A DNA stretch of 64,000 nucleotides from Atlantibacter hermannii (GTDB taxonomy: Bacteria > Pseudomonadota > Gammaproteobacteria > Enterobacterales > Enterobacteriaceae): contig LR134136.1 of NCBI GenBank assembly GCA_900635495.1, positions 744,001 to 808,000 on the forward strand, written 5' to 3'. The notes under the pieces were generated by a model that saw only the letters and a program-made list of their open reading frames with translations, made no database searches and had not been told where the DNA came from. Shown in pieces: positions 1 to 9,862 of the stretch. The position numbers were made by a program, and so were the translations under genes. Positions within the stretch are counted from its first letter, which is position 1. Each line of letters begins with the position of its first letter.

Positions 1-1
1 G

Positions 2-978
2 CCGGAAGCGTTGCAACATGACGTTAAGCCATTATTCACGACCGATTTCAATCGTGAGAAGTGGGTGGTTACTCACAATGAGAGCCGCATTGAGCTGGCG
101 CTGGATGAAGGGACTGTGCAGGCAGGTGAGTTAAGCGAGCCGCTGTGCGAACTGGAAATGGAGCTGCTTGAAGGCCAGCTTTCCGATTTGCTCAAGCTGG
201 CGCGTCAACTGGTTGCCGTTTCAGGGTTGCGTCAGGGCAATCTCAGCAAAGCGGCGCGTGGCTATCATCTGGCCCAGGGCAATCCGCCGCGTCCACTTCG
301 CCCGCTGACCATCGTCAAAATGCAACCGAAATCCAATGTCGAACAAGGGCTGCAAAACGCGCTCGAAGCGGCATTAAGCCACTGGCAGTATCATGAAGAG
401 CTCTGGGTGCGCGTAACAAGCTGGCGAAAGCGCAGGTTCAACACGCGATTGGCATGGTACGTCATACTTTCGCCCTTTTCGGCGGCGTGGTGCCAAGAAA
501 AGCGAGTGCTCGCTTACGTGATCTGCTGACCCAGTGCGAAGTCTCCCTGGTTTCGGACGCCTCGGTAGAAACGCTGGCGTTCGGCAGCCAACTCAGCACC
601 GCCAAGCTGGCGCTGACTGAATGGCTGCTGACTCAGGGCTGGCAGCCGTTTATTGACGACAATGCGCGCCGTAAACTGAACGATTCCTTCAAACGGTATG
701 CGGATATCCATCTGTCGCGCCATGCCGCTGAATTAAAACAGGCGTTCCTCAACCCGTGGAGCGAGCGTTACAGCGATCAGCTTCCGCGCCTGTATCGTGA
801 GCTGGACGCCATCCGGACGCTGGCGGGCGCCTATGATAACGATGTCGCGCTGGACTGGATCGACACCTGGGAAGCGCTGCGTCATGCCATTGAAAACGGC
901 CTGCGCAACGACATTGAACACCTTCGTCAGGAAGCGGTCGCCCAGCCGCCGTTCTGGCTGCATAGCGGAAAAAAATAA
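2..978 (+). CDS. ygiF: Inorganic triphosphatase (CYTH-CHAD), 5' truncated, frameshifted
   Basis: The reading frame is already open at base 2, so the N-terminal CYTH catalytic part is largely outside the window. What remains is the end of the CYTH region and the C-terminal CHAD helical domain (His/Arg-rich, polyphosphate-associated). The product hydrolyses inorganic triphosphate in the cytoplasm in E. coli. A one-base deletion near 413 (GTGCGCGTAAC, where GTGCGCGGTAAC restores the family sequence WVRGNKLAKAQ) moves the frame; the second half is open to the stop at 976-978. It lies 11 bp upstream of glnE on the same strand, the usual ygiF-glnE arrangement. I read the shift as a sequencing error. 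Confidence 0.9.
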
Positions 979-989
979 AGGACCCTACC

Positions 990-3828
990 ATGACGCCGCT
1001 CTCTCCCTTATTACAACAACACGTTGAAAACGTGCTGGCGAACCTGCCTGAATCGCTGTCCCGCCAGGCGCTGAATGACGAGGCGCAGGCCGTTCTGGCT
1101 TTCAGCGATTTTGTCCGCGATGGCCTGGTTGCGCATCCGGAATGGCTGGATGAACTAAGGGAGAGGCCGCCTGAAGCGGATGAGGCCGAACAGTATGCGG
1201 CCTGGCTTGAAGAGGCGTTACAGGGCATCAGCGATGAGGCGCAGTTGATGCGCGCGCTGCGTCTTTTCCGGCGGCGGATAATGGTGCGCATCGCCTGGGC
1301 GCAAACGCTTAATCTGGTCGACACGCCATGCACGCTTAAACAATTAAGCGTGCTGGCTGAAACCCTGATCGTCGCGACGCGTGACTGGCTGTGGGCGGCC
1401 TGCTGCCGTGAATGGGGCACGCCGTGCAACGCACAGGGCGAACCGCAACCGCTGATGATTTTAGGCATGGGAAAACTTGGCGGCGGCGAACTTAACTTTT
1501 CCTCCGATATCGACCTGATTTTTGCCTGGCCGGAAAATGGCGTGACCCGTGGCGGACGGCGCGAGCTGGATAATGCGCAATTCTTTACCCGTATGGGGCA
1601 GCGGCTGATCAAAGCGCTCGATCAACCGACCCAGGACGGTTTCGTTTACCGGGTGGATATGCGTCTGCGACCATTCGGTGACAGCGGCCCGCTGGTGCTG
1701 AGCTTCGCGGCGCTGGAGGATTATTACCAGGAGCAGGGGCGCGACTGGGAACGCTACGCCATGGTGAAGGCGCGCATCATGGGCGACAACGATGACCGCT
1801 GGAGCCATGAGCTACGCGCCATGTTGCGGCCTTTCGTATACCGTCGCTATATCGATTTCAGCGTGATTCAGTCACTGCGCAATATGAAAGGAATGATCGC
1901 CCGCGAGGTCCGGCGGCGCGGCTTGACGGACAACATCAAGCTGGCGCGGGCGGTATCCGCGAAACCGAATTTATCGTCCAGGTATTCCAGCTGATTCGCG
2001 GCGGGCGCGAACCCTCACTGCAATCGCGCTCATTGTTGCCAACGCTGGACGCCATTGATGCGCTGCATCTGTTGCCGCAAGGCGATGCTGAACGGTTACG
2101 CGGCGCTTACCTTTTCTTACGCCGTCTTGAGAATCTGCTGCAAAGCATCAACGACGAGCAAACCCAGACATTGCCCGGCGACGATCTTAACCGGGCGCGA
2201 CTGGCCTGGGCGATGGGCGAAGCGGACTGGGTGGCGTTAGAAACGACCCTTGGCACGCATATGACGGCGGTGCGGCGGATATTTAATGAATTAATCGGCG
2301 ATGATGAGCCCGATGCAGATGAAGATAAACTGGCTGAAGGCTGGCGCGAATTCTGGCTGGACGCCTGTGATGCCGACGTCACGAATCCGGTATTAAGTCA
2401 CCTTGATAGCGAAAGCCAGCGGCAGGTGGTGCGCTGGCGGTGGATTTCCGCAAAGAAGTGGATAAACGCACCATTGGCCCGCGCGGACGCCATGTGCTGG
2501 ATCTGCTGATGCCCCGATTGCTCAGCGAAGTGTGCAGTATGCCGTCACCCGCTGTGCCGTTAGGGCGTATTACGCCGTTACTGTTAGGCATTGTCACCCG
2601 CACGACCTACCTTGAATTGCTGACGGAATTTCCCGGCGCACTGAAACACCTGATACGCCTGTGCGCCGCGTCGCCAATGATCGCCGGACAACTGGCGCGT
2701 TATCCCCTGCTGCTGGATGAATTACTCGACCCTAACACCCTGTATCAACCGACGGCGACCAACGCCTATCGCGACGAGCTTCGCCAGTATTTGCTGCGCG
2801 TACCGGCTGATGATGAAGAACAGCAGCTGGAAGCCATGCGCCAGTTCAAGCAGGCGCAGTTGCTGCGCGTGGCGGCAGCGGATATTGCTGAAACCCTGCC
2901 GGTTATGAAAGTGAGCGATCACTTAACCTGGCTTGCGGAGGCGATGATCGACGCGGTGGTGCAGCAGGCCTGGACGTTAATGGTGTCACGTTATGGCGTT
3001 CCCACGCATCTGCAAGGGCGTGAAGGACGCGGCTTCGCCGTGGTGGGTTACGGTAAACTCGGCGGCTGGGAGTTGGGATATAGCTCCGATCTCGATCTGG
3101 TGTTCTTACATGATTGCCCGGCAGACGTGATGACCGACGGCGAGCGTGAAATCGACGGACGTCAGTTCTACTTGCGTCTGGCCCAGCGCATTATGCACCT
3201 GTTCAGTACCCGCACTTCATCCGGCATTCTCTATGAAGTGGACGCCCGGCTGCGTCCCTCCGGGGCCGCGGGTATGTTGGTTACCACGGTGGAGGCGTTT
3301 GCGGATTATCAGCAAAACGAGGCATGGACCTGGGAACACCAGGCGCTGGTGCGTGCCAGGGTGGTGTATGGCGATCCGACGCTGTGCGCTGATTTCGACG
3401 GAATACGCCGGCAAATATTGTGTAAAGCGCGCGACGGCGAGGCGTTGAAAACCGAAGTGCGCGAAATGCGCGAGAAAATGCGCGCACATCTCGGTAATAA
3501 ACATAAAGATCGCTTTGATATTAAAGCGGATGAGGGCGGTATTACCGATATTGAGTTTATTACCCAGTACCTGGTGCTGCGTTTCTCCCATGACGCACCG
3601 AAGCTGACCCGCTGGTCTGATAACGTGCGCATCCTGGAGTTGCTGGCCCAGAACGACATTATGTCGGAGCAGGAAGCGCGGGCGCTGACCCATGCGTATG
3701 TGACGCTACGGGATGAGCTGCATCATCTGGCGCTTCAGGAACTGCCAGGCCACGTTGAGCCCGGGGCGTTTCAGTCTGAGCGTCAGCAGGTTACCCAAAG
3801 CTGGGCGGCATGGCTGGGTAAGGCATAA
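990..3828 (+). CDS. glnE: Bifunctional glutamine synthetase adenylyltransferase/deadenylase, two frameshifts
   Basis: GlnE adds AMP to, and removes it from, glutamine synthetase in response to PII/PII-UMP, tuning nitrogen assimilation. Two nucleotidyltransferase domains are visible: LGMGKLGGGELNFSSDIDLI in the N-terminal half and VVGYGKLGGWELGYSSDLDL in the C-terminal half, each with the catalytic G-x-S-D-x-D signature. Two one-base deletions in G runs (near 1943-1944 and 2436-2437) split the gene into three open stretches. Restoring one G at each gives 946 codons, the usual family length. The first repair rebuilds the family sequence NIKLGAGGIRE. ATG at 990 follows an AGGA-containing spacer after ygiF. 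Confidence 0.95.
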
Positions 3829-3894
3829 AAATGTGTGCGCAGGGAATTATGGTATTATCCCGCGCAAATTTGGTATCTCTCAGGAGAGTCTGGA

Positions 3895-5330
3895 ATGAAA
3901 GTAACGCTGCCCGAGTTTGAACGCGCAGGCGTCATGGTGGTGGGCGATGTCATGCTCGATCGCTACTGGTATGGCCCCACCAGCCGTATTTCCCCGGAAG
4001 CCCCGGTTCCCGTGGTGAAAGTTGATAACATCGAAGAACGTCCTGGCGGCGCGGCGAACGTGGCGATGAATATCGCGTCACTGGGCGCGCATTCCCGTCT
4101 GGTTGGCCTGACGGGCATTGACGATGCGGCGCGAGCGTTGAGCCAGGCGCTGGCGAACGTTAACGTGAAATGCGATTTCGTCTCGGTGCCGACGCATCCA
4201 ACCATCACCAAACTGCGGGTGCTTTCACGTAACCAGCAGCTGATTCGCCTGGACTTCGAAGAGGGGTTCGACGGCGTTGACCCGCAACCGCTGCACGAGC
4301 GGATTAACCAGGCGCTGGGCAGTATCGGCGCGCTGGTGCTGTCTGACTACGCCAAAGGCGCGCTGGCCAGCGTTCAGCAAATGATCCAACTGGCGCGCAA
4401 CGCGGGCGTGCCGGTACTGATCGATCCAAAAGGCACTGATTTCGAACGCTATCGCGGCGCGACGCTGCTCACCCCGAACCTGTCAGAATTTGAAGCCGTG
4501 GTCGGGAAATGTAAAACCGAAGCGGAAATCGTTGAGCGCGGCATGAAGCTGGTGGCGGATTACGATCTCAGCGCGCTGCTGATCACCCGTTCCGAGCAGG
4601 GCATGAGCCTGCTGCAACCGGGGTAAAGATCCGCTGCATCTCCCGACTCAGGCCCAGGAAGTTTATGACGTGACCGGCGCGGGCGACACCGTGATCGGCG
4701 TGCTGGCGGCAACCCTTGCAGCGGGCAACTCGCTGGAAGAAGCCTGTTTCTTCGCGAACGCCGCCGCGGGCGTGGGTGGTCGGTAAACTCGGTACGTCCA
4801 CGGTATCGCCCATCGAGCTGGAGAACGCCGTGCGTGGCCGTGCCGATTCCGGTTTTGGCGTAATGGATGAAGAAGCATTGAAGCTGGCCGTCGCCGCAGC
4901 GCGTAAGCGCGGTGAAAAAGTGGTGATGACCAATGGCGTGTTCGACATCCTGCATGCCGGGCACGTCTCCTATCTGGCGAATGCCCGTAAACTGGGCGAT
5001 CGTCTGATCGTGGCGGTAAACAGTGATGCGTCAACCAAACGCCTGAAAGGCGATACCCGACCGGTTAACCCGCTGGAACAGCGCATGATCGTGCTGGGCG
5101 CGCTGGAAGCGGTGGACTGGGTGGTTCCTTTTGAAGAGGATACCCCGCAGCGTCTGATCGCAGGCATTCTGCCGGATTTACTGGTGAAAGGCGGTGATTA
5201 CAAACCGGAAGACATCGCAGGCAGTGAAGAGGTGTGGGCCAACGGGGGCGAGGTGATGGTGTTGAACTTCGAAGACGGTTGCTCAACCACCAATATCATC
5301 AGGAAGATCCAGAAAGATAGCGGCAAATAA
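3895..5330 (+). CDS. hldE: Bifunctional heptose 7-phosphate kinase/heptose 1-phosphate adenylyltransferase, two frameshifts
   Basis: HldE makes ADP-heptose for the LPS inner core. The N-terminal PfkB/ribokinase-like domain (about residues 1-318) carries the closing motif DVTGAGDTVIG. The C-terminal nucleotidyltransferase domain has TNGVFDILHAGHVSYL with the HxGH motif. ATG 3895 is preceded by AGGAG (CTCAGGAGAGTCTGG). Open frame exists upstream of it, but the family N-terminus starts at MKVTLPEFERAG. Extra Gs at 4620-4623 and 4774-4776 break the frame; removing them gives 477 residues, the E. coli length. LPS core heptose is needed for a normal outer membrane, so sequencing error is far more likely than two real frameshifts. 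Confidence 0.95.
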
Positions 5331-5335
5331 CGTGA

Positions 5336-5366
5336 ATCGGGCCTTCAATGAAGGCCCGATGTTTTT
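5336..5366. terminator. Bidirectional intrinsic terminator between hldE and ubiK
   Basis: A GC-rich inverted repeat, ATCGGGCCTTC ... GAAGGCCCGAT, at 5336-5360 is followed by GTTTTT. It sits between the convergent ends of hldE and ubiK and can serve hldE directly. Confidence 0.85.
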
Positions 5367-5715
5367 ATGGCTGTTTTTCGTCATCTGCATCAACCGGCGG
5401 AACGGCTGGGGCAGGGGGGATGACATCAACAGGTGGAATCGCCGGTGCCGGGGCAGCCGCAGGTGCTTCCGGATTGTTGCGGCTTTCCAGCGCGCTGATA
5501 CGCTGTTCCAGCGCAGCCAGCTTCTCGCGGGTGCGCAGCAGCACCTGGGTTTGCACATCAAATTCTTCGCGGCTAACAAGGTCGAGACGCGTCAACTGCG
5601 ACTGTAAAACCTGGCGGATTTTCTTTTCAACATCATCCCCGAATTCACGAATACCTTTCGGCATAGATTCATGAACCTGACGGGCAATCTGCTCAATTTT
5701 TTTCGGGTCAATCAT
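5365..5715 (-). CDS. ubiK: Ubiquinone biosynthesis accessory factor UbiK
   Basis: Family match to UbiK (YqiC/BMFP), a small trimeric coiled-coil protein that helps the soluble Ubi complex make ubiquinone. The N-terminus MIDPKKIEQIARQVHESMPK and the following coiled coil (LLRTREKLAALEQRISALES) are diagnostic. I start at ATG 5715. Frame is open further upstream, but the homologous N-terminus is MIDPKK. At 116 residues it is longer than the E. coli protein of about 96, owing to an Ala/Pro-rich tail (APAPAIPPVDVIPPAPAVPP) that looks disordered. It is divergent from the ribB leader. Confidence 0.92.
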   Translation of the reverse strand: MIDPKKIEQIARQVHESMPKGIREFGDDVEKKIRQVLQSQLTRLDLVSREEFDVQTQVLLRTREKLAALEQRISALESRNNPEAPAAAPAPAIPPVDVIPPAPAVPPVDADDEKQP

Positions 5716-5837
5716 GGCGGTTTCCCAGTGCGTGATTACATAACTTCTTATTGTAATGCCTGTTTCCGGGAGGAGAAACCGGAAATGTATGAATCTAAGT
5801 AATAGCACAAACCAGGGTATTTAGGCGGCTGAATGCA

Positions 5838-5866
5838 TTGCCGACAATAATCAATGGCGTTATAGT
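5838..5866 (+). promoter_or_regulatory. Sigma-70 promoter for the FMN riboswitch/ribB transcript
   Basis: TTGCCG (5838-5843) and TATAGT (5861-5866) are separated by 17 bp and lie about 10 bp upstream of the RFN element, so transcription would begin near 5873, at the 5' edge of the aptamer. Position and spacing are both ideal. Inference from consensus only. Confidence 0.7.
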
Positions 5867-5875
5867 AATCCCGCT

Positions 5876-6079
5876 TATTCTCAGGGCGGGGCGAAATTCC
5901 CCACCGGCGGTAAATCAGCGAAACTGTCCACCGTATTTCACGTTGCTGCAAAGCGGCGAGAAACACGCAAGACGCGCTGAAAGCCCGCGAGCGCTTCAGA
6001 GGTTTAACGACGCTGAAGGTCAGCAGATCCGGTGTAATTCCGGGGCCGACGGTTAAAGTCCGGATGGGAGAGAGTAACG
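5876..6079 (+). promoter_or_regulatory. FMN riboswitch (RFN element) upstream of ribB
   Basis: The conserved RFN blocks are readable in order: TCAGGGCGGGGCGAAATTCC and CCACCGGCGGTAAATC at the 5' side, then GGTCAGCAGATCCGGTG, AATTCCGGGGCCGACGGT and GTCCGGATGGGAGAGAGTAA at the 3' side. FMN binding represses downstream expression. After the aptamer an imperfect stem (AGTTGGG...CCCACT, about 6083-6103) followed by TTATTTTTTT can act as the terminator-like expression platform before ribB. The variable arm (about 5935-6000) is long, as in other enterobacteria. Confidence 0.95.
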
Positions 6080-6185
6080 ATCCAGTTGGGTATCCGGCCC
6101 ACTCACGTTATTTTTTTGCCGTTGTACGGCACTCCTAAGACCGCCCTGATTCTGGTAACCATAATTTTAATGAGGTTTTTTTACC

Positions 6186-6839
6186 ATGAATCAGACGCTT
6201 CTTTCCTCTTTCGGTACCGCATTTGAACGCGTAGAACACGCTCTGACCGCTTTGCGTGAAGGCCGTGGCGTAATGGTGCTTGATGATGAAGACCGTGAAA
6301 ACGAAGGCGATATGATTTTCGCCGCCGAAACCATGACCGTTGAACAAATGGCGCTGACTATTCGCCACGGCAGCGGCATTGTGTGCCTGTGCATTACTGA
6401 AGATCGCCGCCAGCAGCTCGACCTGCCGATGATGGTGGAGAACAACACCAGCGCCTACGGTACCGGTTTTACCGTGACTATCGAAGCGGCACACGGCGTA
6501 AGCACGGGTGTTTCAGCAGCTGATCGCGTTACGACTATTCGCGCCGCTATCGCTGATGACGCTAAACCGTCCGACCTGAACCGTCCGGGCCACGTATTCC
6601 CGCTGCGCGCCCAGAAAGGCGGCGTATTGACCCGTGGCGGCCATACCGAAGCGACCATTGACCTGGTGACGCTGGCGGGCTTCAAACCGGCTGGCGTGCT
6701 GTGCGAACTGACTAACGATGATGGCTCCATGGCGCGTGCGCCGGAGTGCATCGAATTCGCTGCGAAGCACCAGATGGCTGTCGTGACGATTGAAGATCTG
6801 GTGGCTTACCGCCAGCAGCATGAACGTAAAGCCAGCTAA
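6186..6839 (+). CDS. ribB: 3,4-dihydroxy-2-butanone-4-phosphate synthase
   Basis: RibB converts ribulose 5-phosphate to 3,4-dihydroxy-2-butanone 4-phosphate plus formate, the branch feeding lumazine/riboflavin synthesis. The acidic metal-binding loop DDEDRENEGD near residues 30-40 and GGHTEATIDL are family hallmarks. Length 217 equals E. coli RibB. The start is ATG 6186 with GAGG about 10 nt upstream. It is controlled by the FMN riboswitch immediately upstream and stands alone, as a ribB separate from the rib operon usually does in enterobacteria. Confidence 0.97.
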   Translation: MNQTLLSSFGTAFERVEHALTALREGRGVMVLDDEDRENEGDMIFAAETMTVEQMALTIRHGSGIVCLCITEDRRQQLDLPMMVENNTSAYGTGFTVTIEAAHGVSTGVSAADRVTTIRAAIADDAKPSDLNRPGHVFPLRAQKGGVLTRGGHTEATIDLVTLAGFKPAGVLCELTNDDGSMARAPECIEFAAKHQMAVVTIEDLVAYRQQHERKAS

Positions 6840-6850
6840 CTCACGCAATA

Positions 6851-6883
6851 AAAAAAGCCCGGTCAGATGAACCGGGCTTTTTT
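6851..6883. terminator. Bidirectional terminator between ribB and zupT
   Basis: AGCCCGGT (6856-6863), a 7-nt loop and ACCGGGCT (6871-6878) are flanked by an A tract and a T tract, so it can stop transcription from both convergent genes. Confidence 0.9.
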
Positions 6884-6895
6884 ATGACCGTATGA

Positions 6896-7669
6896 TCAGC
6901 CGATACCGCTGGTTTGCAGCAGAGTCAGGCTTAATCCCATCACCGACATACCGCACAACACGCCGTAGCTGGGGTTGTTATTCGGATCGATCTCTTTTGC
7001 CAGCGGCATCAGTTCATCCACTGACAGCGCCACCATAATGCCTGCCACCGCCGCCATGATAGACGCCATCAACACCGGCGAGACCAGCGAACCGAGAATC
7101 AGCCACGCCAGCACACCGCCCAGAATTTCCGCCATACCGGAAATCCCCGCCCAGAAGATCGCTTTGTATTTTGACCCCGTGGCGGCATAGACCGGACCGG
7201 CTACCGCCAGACCTTCAGGAATATTGTGCAAGGCAACCGCAAGGGCGATGCCGAATCCTAATTCAAGGTTATTACTGGCGGTGACGAATGTCGCGATGCC
7301 TTCCGGGAAGTTATGCAGACTAATGCCCAGCGTCAGCAACAGCGCGGTGCGTTTAAGGTTGCGTGGCGCACGATGCAGGTCTTTATCCATTAAATCCTGG
7401 GCATGGGCATGCGGTAAAATACGGTCCAGCGCGTAATAACCCAGCAGGCCGACAATGAACATCCCGTAGCCCAGCATGGGCGACATCCCTTCTTCACGCA
7501 GCGCAGCTGGCAACATTTCCATCAGCGAAATCAGCAACATAATGCCAGCGGCGAATCCCAGAGAAAACGCCAGCAGCCGGTTAGACGGCTTTTGCCCGAT
7601 AACGCCCAGCAGCGCGCCGATAAACGTGGCTCCGCCAGCCAGTAAAGTCAATATAAGAGGGACCGACAT
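6896..7669 (-). CDS. zupT: Zinc/divalent metal transporter ZupT (ZIP family)
   Basis: Inner-membrane ZIP transporter bringing in Zn2+ and, less specifically, Fe2+, Mn2+ and Co2+. Eight hydrophobic segments are visible. The metal-site helices carry HNFPEGIATFV and HNIPEGLAVAGP, and there is a His-rich cytoplasmic loop (PHAHAQD). I use ATG 7669 (MSVPLILTLLAG), preceded by AGGAGC, giving 257 residues as in E. coli; an in-frame TTG one codon upstream is less likely. A strong Fur-like palindrome abuts the ribosome binding site (see separate entry). Confidence 0.95.
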   Translation of the reverse strand: MSVPLILTLLAGGATFIGALLGVIGQKPSNRLLAFSLGFAAGIMLLISLMEMLPAALREEGMSPMLGYGMFIVGLLGYYALDRILPHAHAQDLMDKDLHRAPRNLKRTALLLTLGISLHNFPEGIATFVTASNNLELGFGIALAVALHNIPEGLAVAGPVYAATGSKYKAIFWAGISGMAEILGGVLAWLILGSLVSPVLMASIMAAVAGIMVALSVDELMPLAKEIDPNNNPSYGVLCGMSVMGLSLTLLQTSGIG

Positions 7670-7677
7670 CAATAGCT

Positions 7678-7696
7678 CCTTATGATTATCATTCTC
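7678..7696 (-). promoter_or_regulatory. Candidate Fur box at the zupT ribosome binding site
   Basis: Read on the minus strand, GAGAATGATAATCATAAGG matches the 19-bp Fur consensus GATAATGATAATCATTATC at 15 of 19 positions, with the central AATGATAATCAT intact. It overlaps the AGGAGC Shine-Dalgarno of zupT, so bound Fur would block transcription or translation start. Inference from consensus matching. Confidence 0.55.
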
Positions 7697-7865
7697 AAAG
7701 AGTAAAGAACCAGCCGATTAAAATCGATGAGCAAACAGCGGATTTACACCAGGCTTACATTCAAATTTCCTGATGATCTCCATCATGGTTATCTGAGTTC
7801 TTCTTTCACCGATTAAGCGTAAGGTTTATCCATCAACATTACCCTGAAGACCTGAGGATAACACC

Positions 7866-8654
7866 ATGAACGTATCGCGTATGCCTGCACTGTTTCTGGG
7901 CCACGGTAGCCCGATGAACGTGCTGGAGGATAATCAGTATACCCGGGCCTGGCGGCAATTAGGCATGACCCTGCCGCGCCCGAAAGCGATCGTTGTGGTG
8001 TCTGCCCACTGGTACACCCGTGGTACTGGCGTCACGGCCATGGAACAGCCGAAAACCATCCATGATTTCGGCGGATTTCCGCAGGCGTTGTATGACACGC
8101 ATTACCCGGCACCGGGCTCGCCCACGCTGGCGCGCAATCTGGTTGACCTGCTGTCGCCGGTTCCTGTCGCGCTCGACGAAGAAGCCTGGGGTTTCGATCA
8201 CGGCTCATGGGGTGTGCTGATCAAGATGTATCCGGACGCCGATATACCGATGGTGCAATTGAGTATAGACAGCACGAAACCTGCCGCCTGGCATTTTGAA
8301 ATGGGCCGTAAATTAGCCTCGTTGCGTGATGAAGGCGTTATGCTGGTGGCGAGCGGCAACGTGGTGCATAACCTGCGTACTGCCCGCTGGCATGGTGAAA
8401 ATACGCCGTATCCCTGGGCGACGGCTTTTAACGATGTGGTTAAAGCAAATCTCACCTGGCAAGGGCCGATTGAAGAGCATCCGCTGGTAAATTATCTCCA
8501 ACAGGATGGGGGCAGCTTGTCGAACCCGACGCCGGAGCACTTCTTGCCGTTGTTGTATGTGCTGGGCGCATGGGATGGCCACGAGGCGATAACAGTGCCG
8601 ACAGATGGCATTGAGATGGGATCGCTGAGTATGCTTTCGGTGCAGGTCGGTTAA
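7866..8654 (+). CDS. ygiD: 4,5-DOPA extradiol dioxygenase-type protein
   Basis: Member of the LigB-like class III extradiol ring-cleavage dioxygenases; E. coli YgiD acts on L-DOPA. Metal-ligand and active-site histidines sit in FLGHGSPMN (near residue 14), SAHWYTRG, the HDFGGFP segment and SGNVVHNLR. At 262 residues it is about family length. The start MNVSRMPALFLGHG has AGGATAACACC upstream. It is divergent from zupT and convergent with ygiC, and appears monocistronic. Confidence 0.93.
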   Translation: MNVSRMPALFLGHGSPMNVLEDNQYTRAWRQLGMTLPRPKAIVVVSAHWYTRGTGVTAMEQPKTIHDFGGFPQALYDTHYPAPGSPTLARNLVDLLSPVPVALDEEAWGFDHGSWGVLIKMYPDADIPMVQLSIDSTKPAAWHFEMGRKLASLRDEGVMLVASGNVVHNLRTARWHGENTPYPWATAFNDVVKANLTWQGPIEEHPLVNYLQQDGGSLSNPTPEHFLPLLYVLGAWDGHEAITVPTDGIEMGSLSMLSVQVG

Positions 8655-8686
8655 AAAAAATGGCGCGAATCTCGCGCCATTTTTTA
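8653..8686. terminator. Bidirectional terminator between ygiD and ygiC
   Basis: AATGGCGCGA / TCGCGCCATT (stem around 8659-8681) is flanked by an A8 run and a T6 run. It serves both convergent genes. Confidence 0.9.
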
Positions 8687-8698
8687 TCTACACCGCAC

Positions 8699-9859
8699 TT
8701 AGTCTACAAAAATATGCGGATAAAAGCGGGAGAGATCCTGGGTTATCATCGCCCGATCTTCCCGAATGCCGATCCCGGCGGGTTGATCGTCAATCAGCCA
8801 ACTGCCGATCAGCACATAGCTGTCGCCAAACTTCGGCAGCGGACAGAACTGCTGCACAATCATCCCTTCTTCACCGTACGGCCCGTCTACTTTCTCCAGC
8901 GTCTGCCCGTTTTCGATAATGCTGATGTTGGCGCCCTCACGCGAGAAAATCGGTTTAACGACGTATTTCTCCATGGGCGGATGGTCGTCTTCAGCGAACC
9001 AGGCGGGCAGCAGGTTAGGATGGTTCGGGAACATCTCCCAGAGCATCGGCAGCAGCGCTTTATTAGAAATAATGCTTTTCCAGGCCGGTTCCAGCCAGCG
9101 TACGCCCGCGTCTTCCAGCTTGGTGGAAAACATCTCGCGCAGCATGTATTCCCAGGGATAGAGCTTAAACAAATTACTGATGACCTGATCCTGCGGATCG
9201 GTAAACTGCCCCTTTTCGCCCAGACCAATATCATCGATATATAAAAATTCGCTCGCCACACCCGCTTCAGCGGCACAATCCTGCAAATACTGCACGGTAC
9301 CGCGATCTTCCACCGTATCGCGGCAGCAGGTGAAATGCACCAGGTTGAAGCCGTGGTTTTCCCGTAACTCGGCGAAGCGTGCAATCACTTTTTCCTGCAG
9401 GCTATTGAACTGATCGCTGTTGGACGGCAGTTTGCCCGCGTTGATCTGATCTTCCAGCCAGATCCACTGGAAAAACGCCGCCTCGTACAGCGACGTTGGC
9501 GTATCGGCATTGTTCTCTAACAGCTTTGGTTCGCCGACGCCGTCCCAGGCCAGATCGAGGCGTGAATAGAGCGAGGGTTGCTGGCTGCGCCAGGACTGGC
9601 GCACAAATTCCCAGGTGTGTTTGGGGATGCGGAATTTGGTCAGCAGCACGTCGCTGGCGACCACTTTTTCCACCACCTGCAAACACATCTGGTGCAGTTC
9701 AGCCGTGACGTCTTCCAGGCGTTCTACCTGCTCAAGCGTCAGTTTGTAATAGGCGTCCTCACACCAGTACGGCTCTCCGTACATGGTGTGGAAATTGAAA
9801 CCGTATTCGGTGGCTTTTTCGCGCCAGTCCGGGCGCTCGCTGATGGCAATCCGTTCCAT
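8699..9859 (-). CDS. ygiC: ATP-grasp ligase of the glutathionylspermidine synthase C-terminal family
   Basis: Full-length (386 residues) member of the GSP_synth family related to the synthetase half of Gss. Visible family features include LAWDGVGEPKLLENNADTP and the ATP-grasp elements KYVVKPIFSREGANIS and GEEGMIVQQFCPLP. The physiological substrate of YgiC is not established; peptide-spermidine synthetase-like activity has been suggested. It follows ygiB by 3 bp in a tolC-ygiB-ygiC minus-strand order. Confidence 0.92.
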   Translation of the reverse strand: MERIAISERPDWREKATEYGFNFHTMYGEPYWCEDAYYKLTLEQVERLEDVTAELHQMCLQVVEKVVASDVLLTKFRIPKHTWEFVRQSWRSQQPSLYSRLDLAWDGVGEPKLLENNADTPTSLYEAAFFQWIWLEDQINAGKLPSNSDQFNSLQEKVIARFAELRENHGFNLVHFTCCRDTVEDRGTVQYLQDCAAEAGVASEFLYIDDIGLGEKGQFTDPQDQVISNLFKLYPWEYMLREMFSTKLEDAGVRWLEPAWKSIISNKALLPMLWEMFPNHPNLLPAWFAEDDHPPMEKYVVKPIFSREGANISIIENGQTLEKVDGPYGEEGMIVQQFCPLPKFGDSYVLIGSWLIDDQPAGIGIREDRAMITQDLSRFYPHIFVD

Positions 9860-9862
9860 CGA

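Noticed and set aside
749..1612. Long open frame antisense to ygiF/glnE
   Set aside because: Ser/Arg-rich composition typical of a shadow frame opposite a high-GC gene; no family resemblance and no ribosome binding site.
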